64,000 nucleotides of DNA from Zwartia hollandica. Lineage in GTDB: Bacteria > Pseudomonadota > Gammaproteobacteria > Burkholderiales > Burkholderiaceae_B. The notes below the pieces were generated by a model that was not told the DNA's origin, ran no database searches, and saw only the letters and a list, made by a program, of their open reading frames with translations. Below, piece by piece: positions 52,432 through 62,400 of the stretch (positions are counted from its first letter, which is position 1; the number at the start of each line of letters is the position of its first letter). The translations under genes were made by a program, and so were the position numbers. Where the stretch lies: the NCBI RefSeq assembly GCF_019923725.1, contig NZ_JAHXRI010000007.1, positions 310,001 through 374,000 of the forward strand. The letters are read 5' to 3'.

Positions 52432-53654
52432 TTCATTAGCGCGCCATACACCAAGGTTTTAAACAGCATCCGACTGTGCGTCTTGCTAGTAGGGCCTTGC
52501 GTCATGATCAGGGCTGCAAGATTCTCTTGGGGATCAAGCCAAAAACTCGTCCCCCAAATACCCGCCCACATCGCATCACCAACGGAGCCAGGCACCCACC
52601 CCATACCCTGCTCTAGCCGCACCGCAAATCCCAAACCGAACCCATAGCCAGGGCCCGTGTTGGCGATGGTGCTGCCACCCATGCCAGCAGAATGGTTCGA
52701 CAACATGTACTCAACCGTTTTGCGTGACAAATAGCGACGCCCTTCGAACACGCCCCCGTTCAACATCATTTGCAAGAAGCGCATGTAGTCCTGGCCCGTG
52801 CCAAGCATGCCACCACCGCCACGCAAATAGGTACGTCCCACAGGGTTCTGCGTTTGGCGATAGCCTTTAAGCATTTCTGCCTTAAGCGGATCACTATCAA
52901 GTGCTTCTGCGACACGACCAAACTGATCAGGCGCAACCCACCACGTCGTATCTGGCATCTCAAGCGGATCCGTGAGCAACTCCTTAACGATCAAATCGAG
53001 AGATTTATTCTCTAGCCGTTCTAAGAGCAGCCCAAGCACATCAATTGAAATCGAGTACTCCCAAAAGCTTCCAGGTTGATGTGCGAGAGGGATTTTCCCC
53101 AAATTACGCAGCATGTCCTGAGCCGTGATGTCGTGTTCGCGTGACTCAATATTTAGGTCTGTGTAAAGCTTTGCGATGCGCGGTGAGGCTGCCCGACCGC
53201 CGTAGACGAAGCCCGCCGTATGTCGCATCAAATCCTGCACCCAGATAGGACGCTCGAGTGGGACGTCGCCCTGTGCCGTCTCGACCTTAAGATCTTTTAG
53301 CTCAGGTAGCCACTTTACGATGGGATCGAACATATTCATCCGACCACGCTCAACCAGAATCATCGCCGCAGCGGTTACCAACGGCTTGGTCATCGAGGCA
53401 AGCCTAAAGATGCTGTCTTTGGACATACGCTTGGATTTCGCCGCATCCAGAAAGCCGTGCGCCGCATAATGCACAATTTCGCCATGACGCGCCACCATTG
53501 TGACTGCACCCGGAAAGCAATCAGCCTCAACTTGCTCTTGCATGACACCTGCAATCATGTCGAGACGCGTTGTTGAAAGACCTTGCACAAGGCCAGAATC
53601 GGCCTCAGCGAGGTGCGTGTAGGCCGAAGTAGTTTGCTTTGAGGACATTGTCAT
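52428..53654 (-). CDS. Serine hydrolase of the class C beta-lactamase/EstB family
   Basis: This 408-residue protein has the SxxK motif in FRLASMTKPLVTAAAM and a tyrosine motif near WEYSISIDVLGL. The family block GGGMLGTGQDYMRFLQMML follows. Most relatives are esterases or lactonases (EstB) rather than beta-lactamases. I place the start at the ATG at 53654; an open frame extends to 53771 but overlaps the divergent thioesterase gene. No signal peptide is seen, so it acts in the cytoplasm. It is the first gene of the minus-strand run through Ldh2, cupin and alpha/beta hydrolase. Confidence 0.87.
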   Translation of the reverse strand: MTMSSKQTTSAYTHLAEADSGLVQGLSTTRLDMIAGVMQEQVEADCFPGAVTMVARHGEIVHYAAHGFLDAAKSKRMSKDSIFRLASMTKPLVTAAAMILVERGRMNMFDPIVKWLPELKDLKVETAQGDVPLERPIWVQDLMRHTAGFVYGGRAASPRIAKLYTDLNIESREHDITAQDMLRNLGKIPLAHQPGSFWEYSISIDVLGLLLERLENKSLDLIVKELLTDPLEMPDTTWWVAPDQFGRVAEALDSDPLKAEMLKGYRQTQNPVGRTYLRGGGGMLGTGQDYMRFLQMMLNGGVFEGRRYLSRKTVEYMLSNHSAGMGGSTIANTGPGYGFGLGFAVRLEQGMGWVPGSVGDAMWAGIWGTSFWLDPQENLAALIMTQGPTSKTHSRMLFKTLVYGALMK

Positions 53655-53769
53655 GATTTTTTTATAAATTTGATGTGGGCGAGGCGCGAGTGAGCACCAT
53701 CGTATAGTGCAGACTTCCGGCATAATCTTACGGCAAAACCCCTCATCGCACCCCAAAGGAATACGCTGC

Positions 53770-54210
53770 ATGACTAAGCTTCGCCCCGAAATGACCGTCC
53801 AAGAGTTGAATAAGCGCAGTGGAGAGAACCTACCCGGCCTAATGGGCGTCGAAATCCTTGAGCTATCTGAGAAGACGCTTAAAAGTCGAATGGTCTTACG
53901 TAAGGTGCACTTCGCACCGAACGACTACTTGCATGCAGCAAGCGTGATTGCCTTGGCAGATACGACTTGTGGTTACGCGACGGTTGCACACCTTCCGCCT
54001 GGTGCACTCTCCTTTACAACGATAGAACTCAAGAGCAACCACTTAGGTACCGTGCGCGGCGAGGGCGAAATTATTTTGTGCACCGCAACTGCTCAACACC
54101 TAGGAGGCAACACTCAGGTGTGGGATGCTATCGTTAGCGATGCCGCGACCGGAAAAAAAATTGCCTTGTTTCGCTGCACACAAATGATTCTCTGGCCGAA
54201 ACAAGCCTGA
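53770..54210 (+). CDS. PaaI-like hotdog thioesterase
   Basis: This 146-residue hotdog protein contains the family block NDYLHAASVIALADTTCGYA and ends with FRCTQMILWPKQA. Such enzymes hydrolyse acyl-CoA esters, often aromatic or hydroxylated. I start at the ATG at 53770, which follows AAAGGAA by about eight bases; the open frame to 53707 lies in the shared divergent region. It is divergent from the beta-lactamase-like hydrolase and is followed 37 bases later by a nucleosidase-like gene. Confidence 0.85.
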   Translation: MTKLRPEMTVQELNKRSGENLPGLMGVEILELSEKTLKSRMVLRKVHFAPNDYLHAASVIALADTTCGYATVAHLPPGALSFTTIELKSNHLGTVRGEGEIILCTATAQHLGGNTQVWDAIVSDAATGKKIALFRCTQMILWPKQA

Positions 54211-54247
54211 GCGGTTACTCCACACGCAACTTGATGGTCCTCGCCAC

Positions 54248-54805
54248 ATGCCAAAGAACACATTAATTATTACTGCACTGCCTAACGAACTCGATCAAGC
54301 ACGATTGCCGACAGGCGCACAGTTGGTGTACTCGGGCGTTGGGAAAATCAATGCAACAATGGTGACGCTCAAAGCGATTGAACAATACAAACCAGAACGT
54401 ATTATTAACTTTGGAACGGTGGGGTCGGTCAAGCCTCATCTGTCTGGACTACTTGAGATCAATCGCGTCATACAACGCGACATGATTGCAGAGCCTCTCT
54501 CGCCGCGTGGACGCGTACCCTTTTGCGAACGTCCATACGAGTATTTTGCGGAATCCGGACAACATACATGCGCCACAGGAGACAGCTTTGTCACGGCCAA
54601 AGACCCCTGGCTTGATGAGCAAGGGGTCGATGTCGTCGATATGGAGCTTTACGCCATTGCAGCAGTTGCGTTCGCGCATGGTCTGCCTTGGACCTCACTG
54701 AAATATGTGACCGATCACACGAATGAAGATTCAGCGTCAGATTGGAATACAAAAGTGAACCATGGTGAAGAATTATTTCTAGAGCACCTGCGTTCAAACT
54801 ATTAA
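54248..54805 (+). CDS. Purine/MTA-SAH nucleosidase-like phosphorylase family protein
   Basis: This 185-residue protein has the NP-I family fold: INFGTVGSVKP (phosphate/ribose site), VDVVDMELYAIAAVAF (the ME pair that contacts ribose) and KYVTDHTNEDSA with the catalytic Asp. It is shorter than the roughly 230-residue MtnN, mainly in the middle. It should cleave a nucleoside such as methylthioadenosine or adenosylhomocysteine, or act on a related base. It sits 37 bases after the thioesterase and 19 bases before a large exported hydrolase. Confidence 0.85.
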   Translation: MPKNTLIITALPNELDQARLPTGAQLVYSGVGKINATMVTLKAIEQYKPERIINFGTVGSVKPHLSGLLEINRVIQRDMIAEPLSPRGRVPFCERPYEYFAESGQHTCATGDSFVTAKDPWLDEQGVDVVDMELYAIAAVAFAHGLPWTSLKYVTDHTNEDSASDWNTKVNHGEELFLEHLRSNY

Positions 54806-54824
54806 AAAATCATAGGGAGACAAC

Positions 54825-56975
54825 ATGCAAAAATTAAAACAAAACGCGTTAATTAGGCACGTATCACTTGTAGGCGCAGTCACCCTCGCACTCGCCGCTC
54901 CTACCCAAGCCCGCGTGACAAAAATTGTCATCGACGAAACCGTCGCGATGCCAGCAATCAGCAGCAAACACCCTGGAGACCAATCCAATATCACCTACGA
55001 AATTATTTCTGGGCGCGCTTTTGGTGAGCTCGATCCCAACAAACCACACAACGCAATCATCCAAGATATTGAACTGGCCAAAGATCCAGACGGTAAGGTT
55101 CGCTACGTCGCCTCATTCGTTATTCACAAACCCGTTGATCTTAAAACCGCTAGCGGCCTAATGTGGCACGATGTCCCTAATCGCGGACGCGTCTACGCAT
55201 TTTCACCGCGAGAGCAAGCGCTAGGCGACATCATGATCGCGACCGCCTGGCAAGGTGATAACAGCGGCAACACGCGCGTTCGTCCCACCAACTCCTCCAA
55301 AACGGGTCAGTTCTTACAAGTTCCCGTCGCACGCCAACCTAACGGCGACCCAGTCACAGGTGAAGTCTTTGGACGCATCGTCAACCGCTCGGGCAAGGCC
55401 TCTCAAGCACTCATTGTTCAAAGCAACCCCCTACCCTACAAACCCGTTTCACTTGATACGAGCAAGGCGAAACTGACGTCCAGAGGGGGCGAAACCATGC
55501 ACGGGCAAGTTATTGACGAGGTGCGCATCGCTGATAGTGATTGGGCATGGGCCAAGTGCGATGAGAAGAATCCTTTCCCCGGCACACCAGACGCAACCCA
55601 GATCTGTTTAAAAGATGGCTATGACCCAAAACGTCTCTACCAAGTCGTCTTTACGGCTGCCGATCCCTATGTACTCGGCATCGGGTTTGCTGCATGGCGA
55701 GATCTGGGACACTTTTTCAAAACCGCCGCAAAGGATGATGCAGGAACAGCCAATCCCATCGCTGGTGTCGTAAAGCACAGTATTGGTCGAGGGGTATCCC
55801 AATCCGGAAACTTCTTGCGCGGCTGGCTGCATTTGGGTTTTAACCAAGCCGAGCAAGGCGGCAAGGTGCACGATGGCATCTGGCCGATTATCGCGGGTCG
55901 TCGTATCGCGTTGAATTTCCGTTGGGCCCAAGCTGATGGCGTGCTGGAACTCTATCAGGCCGGCAGCGAAGGTCCACAATGGTGGCTGCCGCACCCTGAT
56001 CCTGTGCGAGGCCTGCCTTCAGCTGGAATTTTGGGCCGCTGTACCGCTTCTGACACATGCCCTAAAGTTGTCGAGCATTTTGGTTCGGCCGAGGTCTGGG
56101 CTTTGAAACTTACTCCGGAGTGGGTGGGCACGGATGGCAAAACCGATTTACCACTCCCCAACTCTGTCAGACGGTATTACATTGCTAGCAGTCATCATGG
56201 CGGTGGTGCAGGAGGCTTCGATACAAGCTTGCCTGGCGTGGGTTTGGCCAAAACACCAACAACATGCCCTGGCAACAACTTCGGGATGGGAATCTTACCG
56301 AGCAATCCTGTGCCGCACACCCAAACAGTGAATGCAATTCGCGTGCACTTTCGCAACTGGGTCATGAAAGGAATCGAGCCGCCTCCTAGCCGCTATCCGA
56401 CTCTGGCCGCGCAACCAGGGCAGAAGTCTGGAACGCTGGCTTTAGCGAACAAACAGGACATTGGGTTCCCGACGCTGCCAGGTCTGCGGCCCACGGTCCC
56501 TGAAGCCGACTTCATCATGCCGGTGCTGGATTACGATTGGGGCCCCCAGTTCAACGCGTTAGATGGCTCGGGCATTCCCACCAATGCACCACCTCCAGTC
56601 AAGCAAGTCCTCAAGATGTACGCACCCAAAGTAGATCAGGATGGTAACGAGCTTGGTGGTGTGCCGGTCGCTTTGCTCGATGCGCCGCTTGGAACTTATC
56701 TCGGCTGGAACATTACTGCTGACGGAGATAAACCGTTTCACAAGGGACAAATCTGCAACTACGTCGGAGGGATGATTCCCTTTGCCCGTACAGCGGCCGA
56801 ACGGACGGCGACTAACGACCCAAGATTGTCGCTAGAAGAGCGCTACGGATCACACGAGGGATATGTTGCCGCCTTGATCAAAGGCACCGAGCGTGCCGTG
56901 AAAGAAGGATTCCTGCTCCCGATTGATGCAACACAGTTAATCGAGCAAGCGCGCGCCAGTAAAGTTTTACGTTAG
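54825..56975 (+). CDS. Large exported alpha/beta hydrolase domain protein (PF20091-like)
   Basis: This 716-residue protein has a signal peptide ending near TQAR (residue 30). Its central region HSIGRGVSQSGNFLRGWLH contains the nucleophile elbow in the form SQSG. A conserved acid region (DGIWPIIAGRR) and a His-rich ASSHHGGGAGG follow. The C-terminus (EGFLLPIDATQLIEQARASKVL) is typical of the Abhydrolase_10 family of unknown function. The substrate is not known; export suggests a periplasmic ester or polymer. AGGGAG lies before the ATG. A hairpin follows the stop. Confidence 0.8.
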   Translation: MQKLKQNALIRHVSLVGAVTLALAAPTQARVTKIVIDETVAMPAISSKHPGDQSNITYEIISGRAFGELDPNKPHNAIIQDIELAKDPDGKVRYVASFVIHKPVDLKTASGLMWHDVPNRGRVYAFSPREQALGDIMIATAWQGDNSGNTRVRPTNSSKTGQFLQVPVARQPNGDPVTGEVFGRIVNRSGKASQALIVQSNPLPYKPVSLDTSKAKLTSRGGETMHGQVIDEVRIADSDWAWAKCDEKNPFPGTPDATQICLKDGYDPKRLYQVVFTAADPYVLGIGFAAWRDLGHFFKTAAKDDAGTANPIAGVVKHSIGRGVSQSGNFLRGWLHLGFNQAEQGGKVHDGIWPIIAGRRIALNFRWAQADGVLELYQAGSEGPQWWLPHPDPVRGLPSAGILGRCTASDTCPKVVEHFGSAEVWALKLTPEWVGTDGKTDLPLPNSVRRYYIASSHHGGGAGGFDTSLPGVGLAKTPTTCPGNNFGMGILPSNPVPHTQTVNAIRVHFRNWVMKGIEPPPSRYPTLAAQPGQKSGTLALANKQDIGFPTLPGLRPTVPEADFIMPVLDYDWGPQFNALDGSGIPTNAPPPVKQVLKMYAPKVDQDGNELGGVPVALLDAPLGTYLGWNITADGDKPFHKGQICNYVGGMIPFARTAAERTATNDPRLSLEERYGSHEGYVAALIKGTERAVKEGFLLPIDATQLIEQARASKVLR

Positions 56976-56986
56976 TGCATCAACAT

Positions 56987-57015
56987 TCAGGGGTGTCATC
57001 ACTCGACATCCCTGA
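56987..57015. terminator. Hairpin between convergent genes
   Basis: TCAGGGGTGTC at 56987-56997 pairs with GACATCCCTGA at 57005-57015 through a 7-base loop, with one G-T pair. There is no T-run. It lies between the large hydrolase and the rhodanese gene and may act as a weak bidirectional terminator. Confidence 0.5.
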
Positions 57016-57028
57016 GTTCAAGAGACGA

Positions 57029-58642
57029 TCAGAGCACCCAGAAATGATGGGTGCCATCTCGGCCCAGTTGCTCAACCAGACCAAACTCCCAGTCCAGATA
57101 AGCCTGCATCGCTGCTTGCGCGTTATCCGTACCCTCATAGGGCCGTTTATAACGATCGATGGGCTCGGAAACTAAATGGGTCGATCCTGACTCAAGTGCA
57201 TAGCCAGACTCTACCCATGCTTTTGTTCCACCTGCAAGCACGAACACTTCGCCACCCAACAACTCTTTGATTTCTGCTGCGGCAAATCGTGATTGCAATC
57301 CATCACCACACGTTAATACATACCGCGTTGCTTTCGGTAACGCCTTCAACGCATCTTTGAACTGCGATCGCAACACATAGTACGCACCTGGCAAGTGACC
57401 TTTCACATACTGGGCGTGCTTACCCAGATCAATCACAACGAGCGCTTGCGTTTTCTGCGCTTGTGCCAGTTCGTCCGCTCTAATCGGTTTTACGTCTGGC
57501 ACCGCCGCTGAGGGGGCCTCCCAGGGTCCGTTTTCTGAGAGTTGCTCTGCCGAGATGCCATCGACTACATACACGTCCCAGGCCATTTGTGCCAACCAAG
57601 AGGCCGTCATGTTGGCCCGCACGCCATCGCTGTCTGCAAGCACAATCCGGGCGCCACGAACAGGGGCCACCATCTCGGTCTCCTGAACCAACTGGCCTCC
57701 AGGTGTAGAACGAAACGCGGGCAAATGTCCCGAGACAAACTCTTCAGGTGTTCGCGTGTCAAAAAAATAGGTTGTACGTCCCGTCTGCTGTGACCACGCC
57801 GCGAGGTTCGAAACGGTGGCACGCTTTACCCCAGCACGATCAGCCACACGACGTGCACGCGATCCAGCGCTCTCAGTCGTCGCGGCGGACACCTCTGTGA
57901 ACTTGCGTGTCTGTCCGCGATCTAAGGTTTGGCCCGCAAGAGTCCATCCTATCGTGCCGTTACGTAACGCGGCCACCTTGTTAGGGATTCCTGCATTGAC
58001 TAACGACTGCGTACCGATAATGCTGCGCGTACGTCCTGCGCAATTCACAATAACTTGGGTTTCGGGCCGCGGGGCTAATTCTGCAATCCGTAGCACGAGC
58101 TCAGCACCGGGGCAGCTAATCGCTGTTGGGATGCTCATGGTGTTGTATTCATCAAATCGTCTGGCATCGACAATCACGACATCCGCCTTCCGATCGATCA
58201 AGGTCTGCACTTCCTGCGCCGACAAGGAGGGCGTGTGATTGCGTGACTCGACAAGCTCGCCAAAGGACTTACTCGGTACGTTCACGTCACGAAACAACTC
58301 ACCACCTGCCGCACGCCACGCTCTCACGCCGCCCTGAAATACCGATACATTGACGTAGCCCAACGCCCGCAATCGTCGAGCGGCTAGCATTGCATCGCTT
58401 TGCTCTACAGCGACATCGCCCTCATCAAACGTCACGATCCACACGTCGCGTCGAGGTAACAAGGCATAGGCGTCGACCTCCACGCGCGAGAGCGGAAAAT
58501 TTGCGGCGAACAGTGGATGACACTGCGCATGGGGATCTTCCTCGCGAACATCAAGCAAGGCGATCTCTCGTCGCTCAATCAATGCAGAGCGCACATTGGC
58601 GTAGTGGGTTAATTCAATCGGTTTACTCACGCTCGCTGACAT
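57029..58642 (-). CDS. Four-domain rhodanese-like sulfurtransferase
   Basis: This 537-residue protein consists of four rhodanese modules (about 10-115, 135-240, 270-365, 385-485). Active-site cysteines are present in module 2 (Cys201 in NCAGRTRS) and module 4 (Cys445 in TCGDGLQSR). Modules 1 (TFDEGD) and 3 (LADSDG) have lost the Cys. Rhodaneses move sulfane sulfur between carriers. The gene overlaps or abuts the thiol dioxygenase gene, so it probably handles sulfur from the same organosulfur substrate. The start may be GTG at 58657 or ATG at 58642; I prefer the ATG. Confidence 0.88.
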   Translation of the reverse strand: MSASVSKPIELTHYANVRSALIERREIALLDVREEDPHAQCHPLFAANFPLSRVEVDAYALLPRRDVWIVTFDEGDVAVEQSDAMLAARRLRALGYVNVSVFQGGVRAWRAAGGELFRDVNVPSKSFGELVESRNHTPSLSAQEVQTLIDRKADVVIVDARRFDEYNTMSIPTAISCPGAELVLRIAELAPRPETQVIVNCAGRTRSIIGTQSLVNAGIPNKVAALRNGTIGWTLAGQTLDRGQTRKFTEVSAATTESAGSRARRVADRAGVKRATVSNLAAWSQQTGRTTYFFDTRTPEEFVSGHLPAFRSTPGGQLVQETEMVAPVRGARIVLADSDGVRANMTASWLAQMAWDVYVVDGISAEQLSENGPWEAPSAAVPDVKPIRADELAQAQKTQALVVIDLGKHAQYVKGHLPGAYYVLRSQFKDALKALPKATRYVLTCGDGLQSRFAAAEIKELLGGEVFVLAGGTKAWVESGYALESGSTHLVSEPIDRYKRPYEGTDNAQAAMQAYLDWEFGLVEQLGRDGTHHFWVL

Positions 58643-58647
58643 TTCAA

Positions 58648-59220
58648 TTATTTCCACAGGTTTGGGACCACGCTGTTGCAGTATCCGGACACAAATGACT
58701 TCGGTAGACCCGTTGCAGGATCAAAAACATGGCGGTTAATACGACCGATGTTCCCACCATAAACATGGATGCTAATTGATGTTCGATCTTGATAGAAATT
58801 CGCCACTTCATGAACATCATGTGTTGCTGGGGATACCGAACCGACTTGACCTGGCAGCAAGACCACGCTCTCACTGGGCAAGTAGCTACCATTGGCCTGC
58901 TTGTGATAGTGCGTATCGACCTCTTTGCCTCGCAACATCCCGATCAGTCCCCAAGTCATATGGTCATGAACTGGTGTTTTTTGTCCCGGTCCCCACACAA
59001 AGCTAACAACTGAAAACAGGTCTAAAGGATCCGCATATAGGAGGTACTGCTGGTAGTGCTGCGGGTGAGGTCTCGTAAATGGCTCTGGCAACCAGTTGTC
59101 GTTTGCCACAAGCGTTGCCAAGAGCTCAGCGCCGCGCGTCAAGATCTCCGGCTCGGCGGGCTTGCCCTGCAACATTCGGGACATTTCTTGAACAAACATC
59201 AGCAAACTGGAATGACTCAT
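58648..59220 (-). CDS. Thiol dioxygenase, 3-mercaptopropionate/cysteine dioxygenase type
   Basis: This 190-residue cupin dioxygenase oxidises a thiol to a sulfinate with O2 and a 3-His iron. The iron ligands are His85 and His87 (PVHDH) and His137 (DVHEV). The Ser150-His152-Tyr154 triad appears in SISIHVYGG. The Gln-rich RPHPQHYQQYLLY region carries Gln where mammalian cysteine dioxygenase has Arg, which fits bacterial 3-mercaptopropionate dioxygenase. The ATG at 59220 follows GGAG and AAGAG; upstream in-frame starts to 59298 are less likely. It is the first gene of the dioxygenase-rhodanese operon. Confidence 0.9.
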   Translation of the reverse strand: MSHSSLLMFVQEMSRMLQGKPAEPEILTRGAELLATLVANDNWLPEPFTRPHPQHYQQYLLYADPLDLFSVVSFVWGPGQKTPVHDHMTWGLIGMLRGKEVDTHYHKQANGSYLPSESVVLLPGQVGSVSPATHDVHEVANFYQDRTSISIHVYGGNIGRINRHVFDPATGLPKSFVSGYCNSVVPNLWK

Positions 59221-59482
59221 CGCTCTTTGCTCCATCAGTGATTGATTGATCATAAATGCACAGCCAGTCGATGAGATAAAAAAAGCAAAGCATTGCACTA
59301 AACATTACTTTATTTTGGCTTGATTGTTGTTCTGCAACAGCCCGGAAAAGTCTTAAATACAACTATCCCATGTCGAAAGCCTTCCTCTATACTCCAACGC
59401 TTTACCAAGTATTGGAAAACACTCACTTTTTTGGGTGGGACACCCCACCATGTGGGGGCAATTCTTAGCATAGGTATTTGGG
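59221..59482. promoter_or_regulatory. Divergent region with RND leader hairpins
   Basis: This 262-base gap lies between the thiol dioxygenase and RND operons. It must hold promoters for both, though no clear sigma-70 pair is visible. Close to the RND start it contains two mutually exclusive hairpins: GGTGGG (59434-59439) with CCCACC (59444-59449), and CCCCAC (59443-59448) with GTGGGG (59452-59457). Confidence 0.4.
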
Positions 59483-62400
59483 ATGTGGATTGTTAGGACA
59501 GCGTTAGAGCGGCCTTACACATTTATTGTGATGGCAATCCTCATCCTGCTCTCTACACCGCTCGCGGTCATGCGCACCCCAGTCGACGTACTGCCAGAAA
59601 TCGACATCCCGGTTGTCACCGTTATCTGGAGCTACAACGGCTTATCGGCGCAACAGATGGGTAACCGTATCGCTCAAACGCACGAGCGGTCTCTCACCAC
59701 GACGGTCAGTGACATCAAAACGATTGAGTCGCGCTCAATCGGTGGTCTAACAATCATCAAAATTTATTTTCAGCCAAATGTAAATATACAAATGGCGATC
59801 GCCCAGGTTGTTGCGGTTTCCCAATCTGCACTGCGACAAATGCCTCCGGGCATCACTCCGCCACTCGTGATCAAGTACACAGCCTCCTCGATTCCAGTGA
59901 TTCAAGTCGGGATGTCGAGCAAGACCTTATCCGAAAAGGACCTGTTCGACGCCGCGCTCAACATTCTTCGCCCGCAACTGATTACGATTCCTGGGCTTGC
60001 CATGCCATTTCCCTATGGCGGCAAGGCACGCGCCGTGTCTGTCGATATCGATCCAGAAGCATTAAGGTCGAAAGGGATGACCTCCTCAGACGTCATTAAT
60101 GCTATTACGACGCAGAATTTAACACTCCCTTCCGGCACAACCAAAATTGATGATGTGGAGTTCAATATCTCGATGAACTCGTCGCCCGTCAGCATTGCGG
60201 GGCTAAACAACATCCCAGTGCGCACTGTTAACGGCGCAACAACTTACCTGCGTGAAGTGGCGCACGTACGCGATGGCTTTTCTCCACAAATTAATATCGT
60301 TCGTCAAAACGGCGAACGCGGTTTATTGCTCACAGCCCTAAAGAACGGAGGTGCGTCGACCCTCGATATCGTCAGCAGAATCAAGACAAGGCTCCCCACG
60401 CTTTTGCCGTTGCTACCTGAGGGTATCGATGTCACGCTGCTGGCTGATCAGTCTATTTTCGTTAAACAAGCAATCTCTGGCGTTGTTCATGAAGCGCTTC
60501 TCGCCGGAGGACTTACGGCGTTGATGCTCTTGCTGTTCCTGGGAAATTGGCGCACAACCGTCATCGTCGCCATATCCATCCCCCTTTCAATTTTTACTTC
60601 CCTGATCGTGCTTTATCTGATTGGACAAACGATCAACATCATGACGCTCGGCGGGCTCGCTCTTGCCGTCGGCATCTTGGTCGACGACGCCACCGTCACG
60701 ATCGAAAATATCGAACGCCATTTGCACATGGGCAAAGGTCTATATGAAGCGGTGATGGATGGTGCAGGAGAAATCGCTATACCCACCTTTGTGTCAACAC
60801 TTTGTATCTGTATTGTTTTTGTACCGATGTTCTTTTTGGGAGGCGTCGCACGCTATCTCTTTGTACCGCTTGCACAGGCCGTCAGCTTCGCAATGCTGGC
60901 CTCGTATGTGCTGTCCCGGACGCTCGTACCAACGATGGCTTACCTACTCTTAAAAAATCAAGGTACACCAGGGTGGTTCACTAACCGCATTCATCAGGCA
61001 CATGTGCGCTTCAATGAAGGCTTTGAGCACTTTCGTGCCGGCTATGTCGTCCTTTTGGGTAAGCTACTCGAGCATCGCACGCGATTCATTATCGGCTTTC
61101 TCTGTTTTTGCATCCTTTCGTGCGGCATCTATATGCTCCTGGGCAGGGATCTCTTCCCCCCGGTGGACACCGGGCAAATAAAATTGCACATGCGCGCACC
61201 AAGTGGAACCCGGGTTGAGCGCACGGCCATCATCTCTGATGAAGTTCAAAACGTCATTCGAAGAGTCATTCCACCCGCAGAGCTCGACGGTATTTTAGAT
61301 AACGTCGGCCAACCAAACAGCGGCATTAATCTCTCTTACAGCAGCTCCGGAACCATCGGTTCTTTCGATGCAGACATCATGATTACGCTCAAGCGTGGGC
61401 ATAAAAAGTCGAGCGAGTACTACATGGACAAGCTCTTACCAGAGTTGCGAAAGAGCTTTCCAGGCGTAGAGTTTTTTTATCAAGCAGCCGACATCGTTAC
61501 GCAGATTTTAAACTTTGGCATCCCAGCAGCGATTGATGTTCAGATTGTTGGCAACAACTATGCCGCAAACCAGCAACTTGCCGCAAAACTCGTGAATAAA
61601 GTTGCCGCCGTACCTGGCGCGGCTGATGTGCACATTCACCAACGCCTAGACAGGCCCGCAATCGCGTTAACGATGGATCGTACGCGCATGCAAGCAATGG
61701 GGCTCACGCCAGCTGACCTAGCTCAAAACATCTTACTGCCGTTATCTGGGAGCTCGCAGACCTCGCCCAACTTCTGGCTCAACCCCAACAACAACATCAA
61801 CTACTCTATTCAGGTTCAAGCGCCTCAGGCCAACATTAGTTCACTCGATGAACTGCTCAGACTTCCGGTCGGACCGTCAAACGCGGCCGCATCCAATGCA
61901 GCATCGGCACTCAATAGCGCTGCTGGGCGAGGGACACAATTACTTGGAAATCTAGTGACCGCATCGCCGACGACAGAGTTCGCAATCTTTACGCGCTACA
62001 ACATTCTGCCAGCGATCAACATTTACGCGAACGTACGTGGGCGTGACCTCGCCTCAGTAGCCAAAGAGATTCAAGCCATTGTCGACGAAGCCAAGCCCCT
62101 TCTGCCCAGAGGCAGCCGCATTGAAATGCGTGGTCAAGTTGAAACAATGCACGAGTCCTTTAAAGGTCTTGGGGTCGGTCTGATCGGCGCCATTCTTTTG
62201 GTCTATTTATTGATAGTGATTAACTTCCAGTCTTGGCTTGATCCATTTATCGTTGTCACCGCGCTCATTGCAGCACTCGCTGGCATCGCCTGGATGTTGA
62301 TTCTCACGGCGACCAACCTAAGCGTACCCGCCCTCACCGGAGCCATTATGACGATGGGGGTAGGAACGGCAAACAGTGTTCTTGTCATTTCCTTTGCGCG

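Noticed and set aside
52428-53654. Antibiotic-resistance beta-lactamase
   Set aside because: The SxxK serine hydrolase lacks a signal peptide, and its blocks resemble EstB-type esterases.
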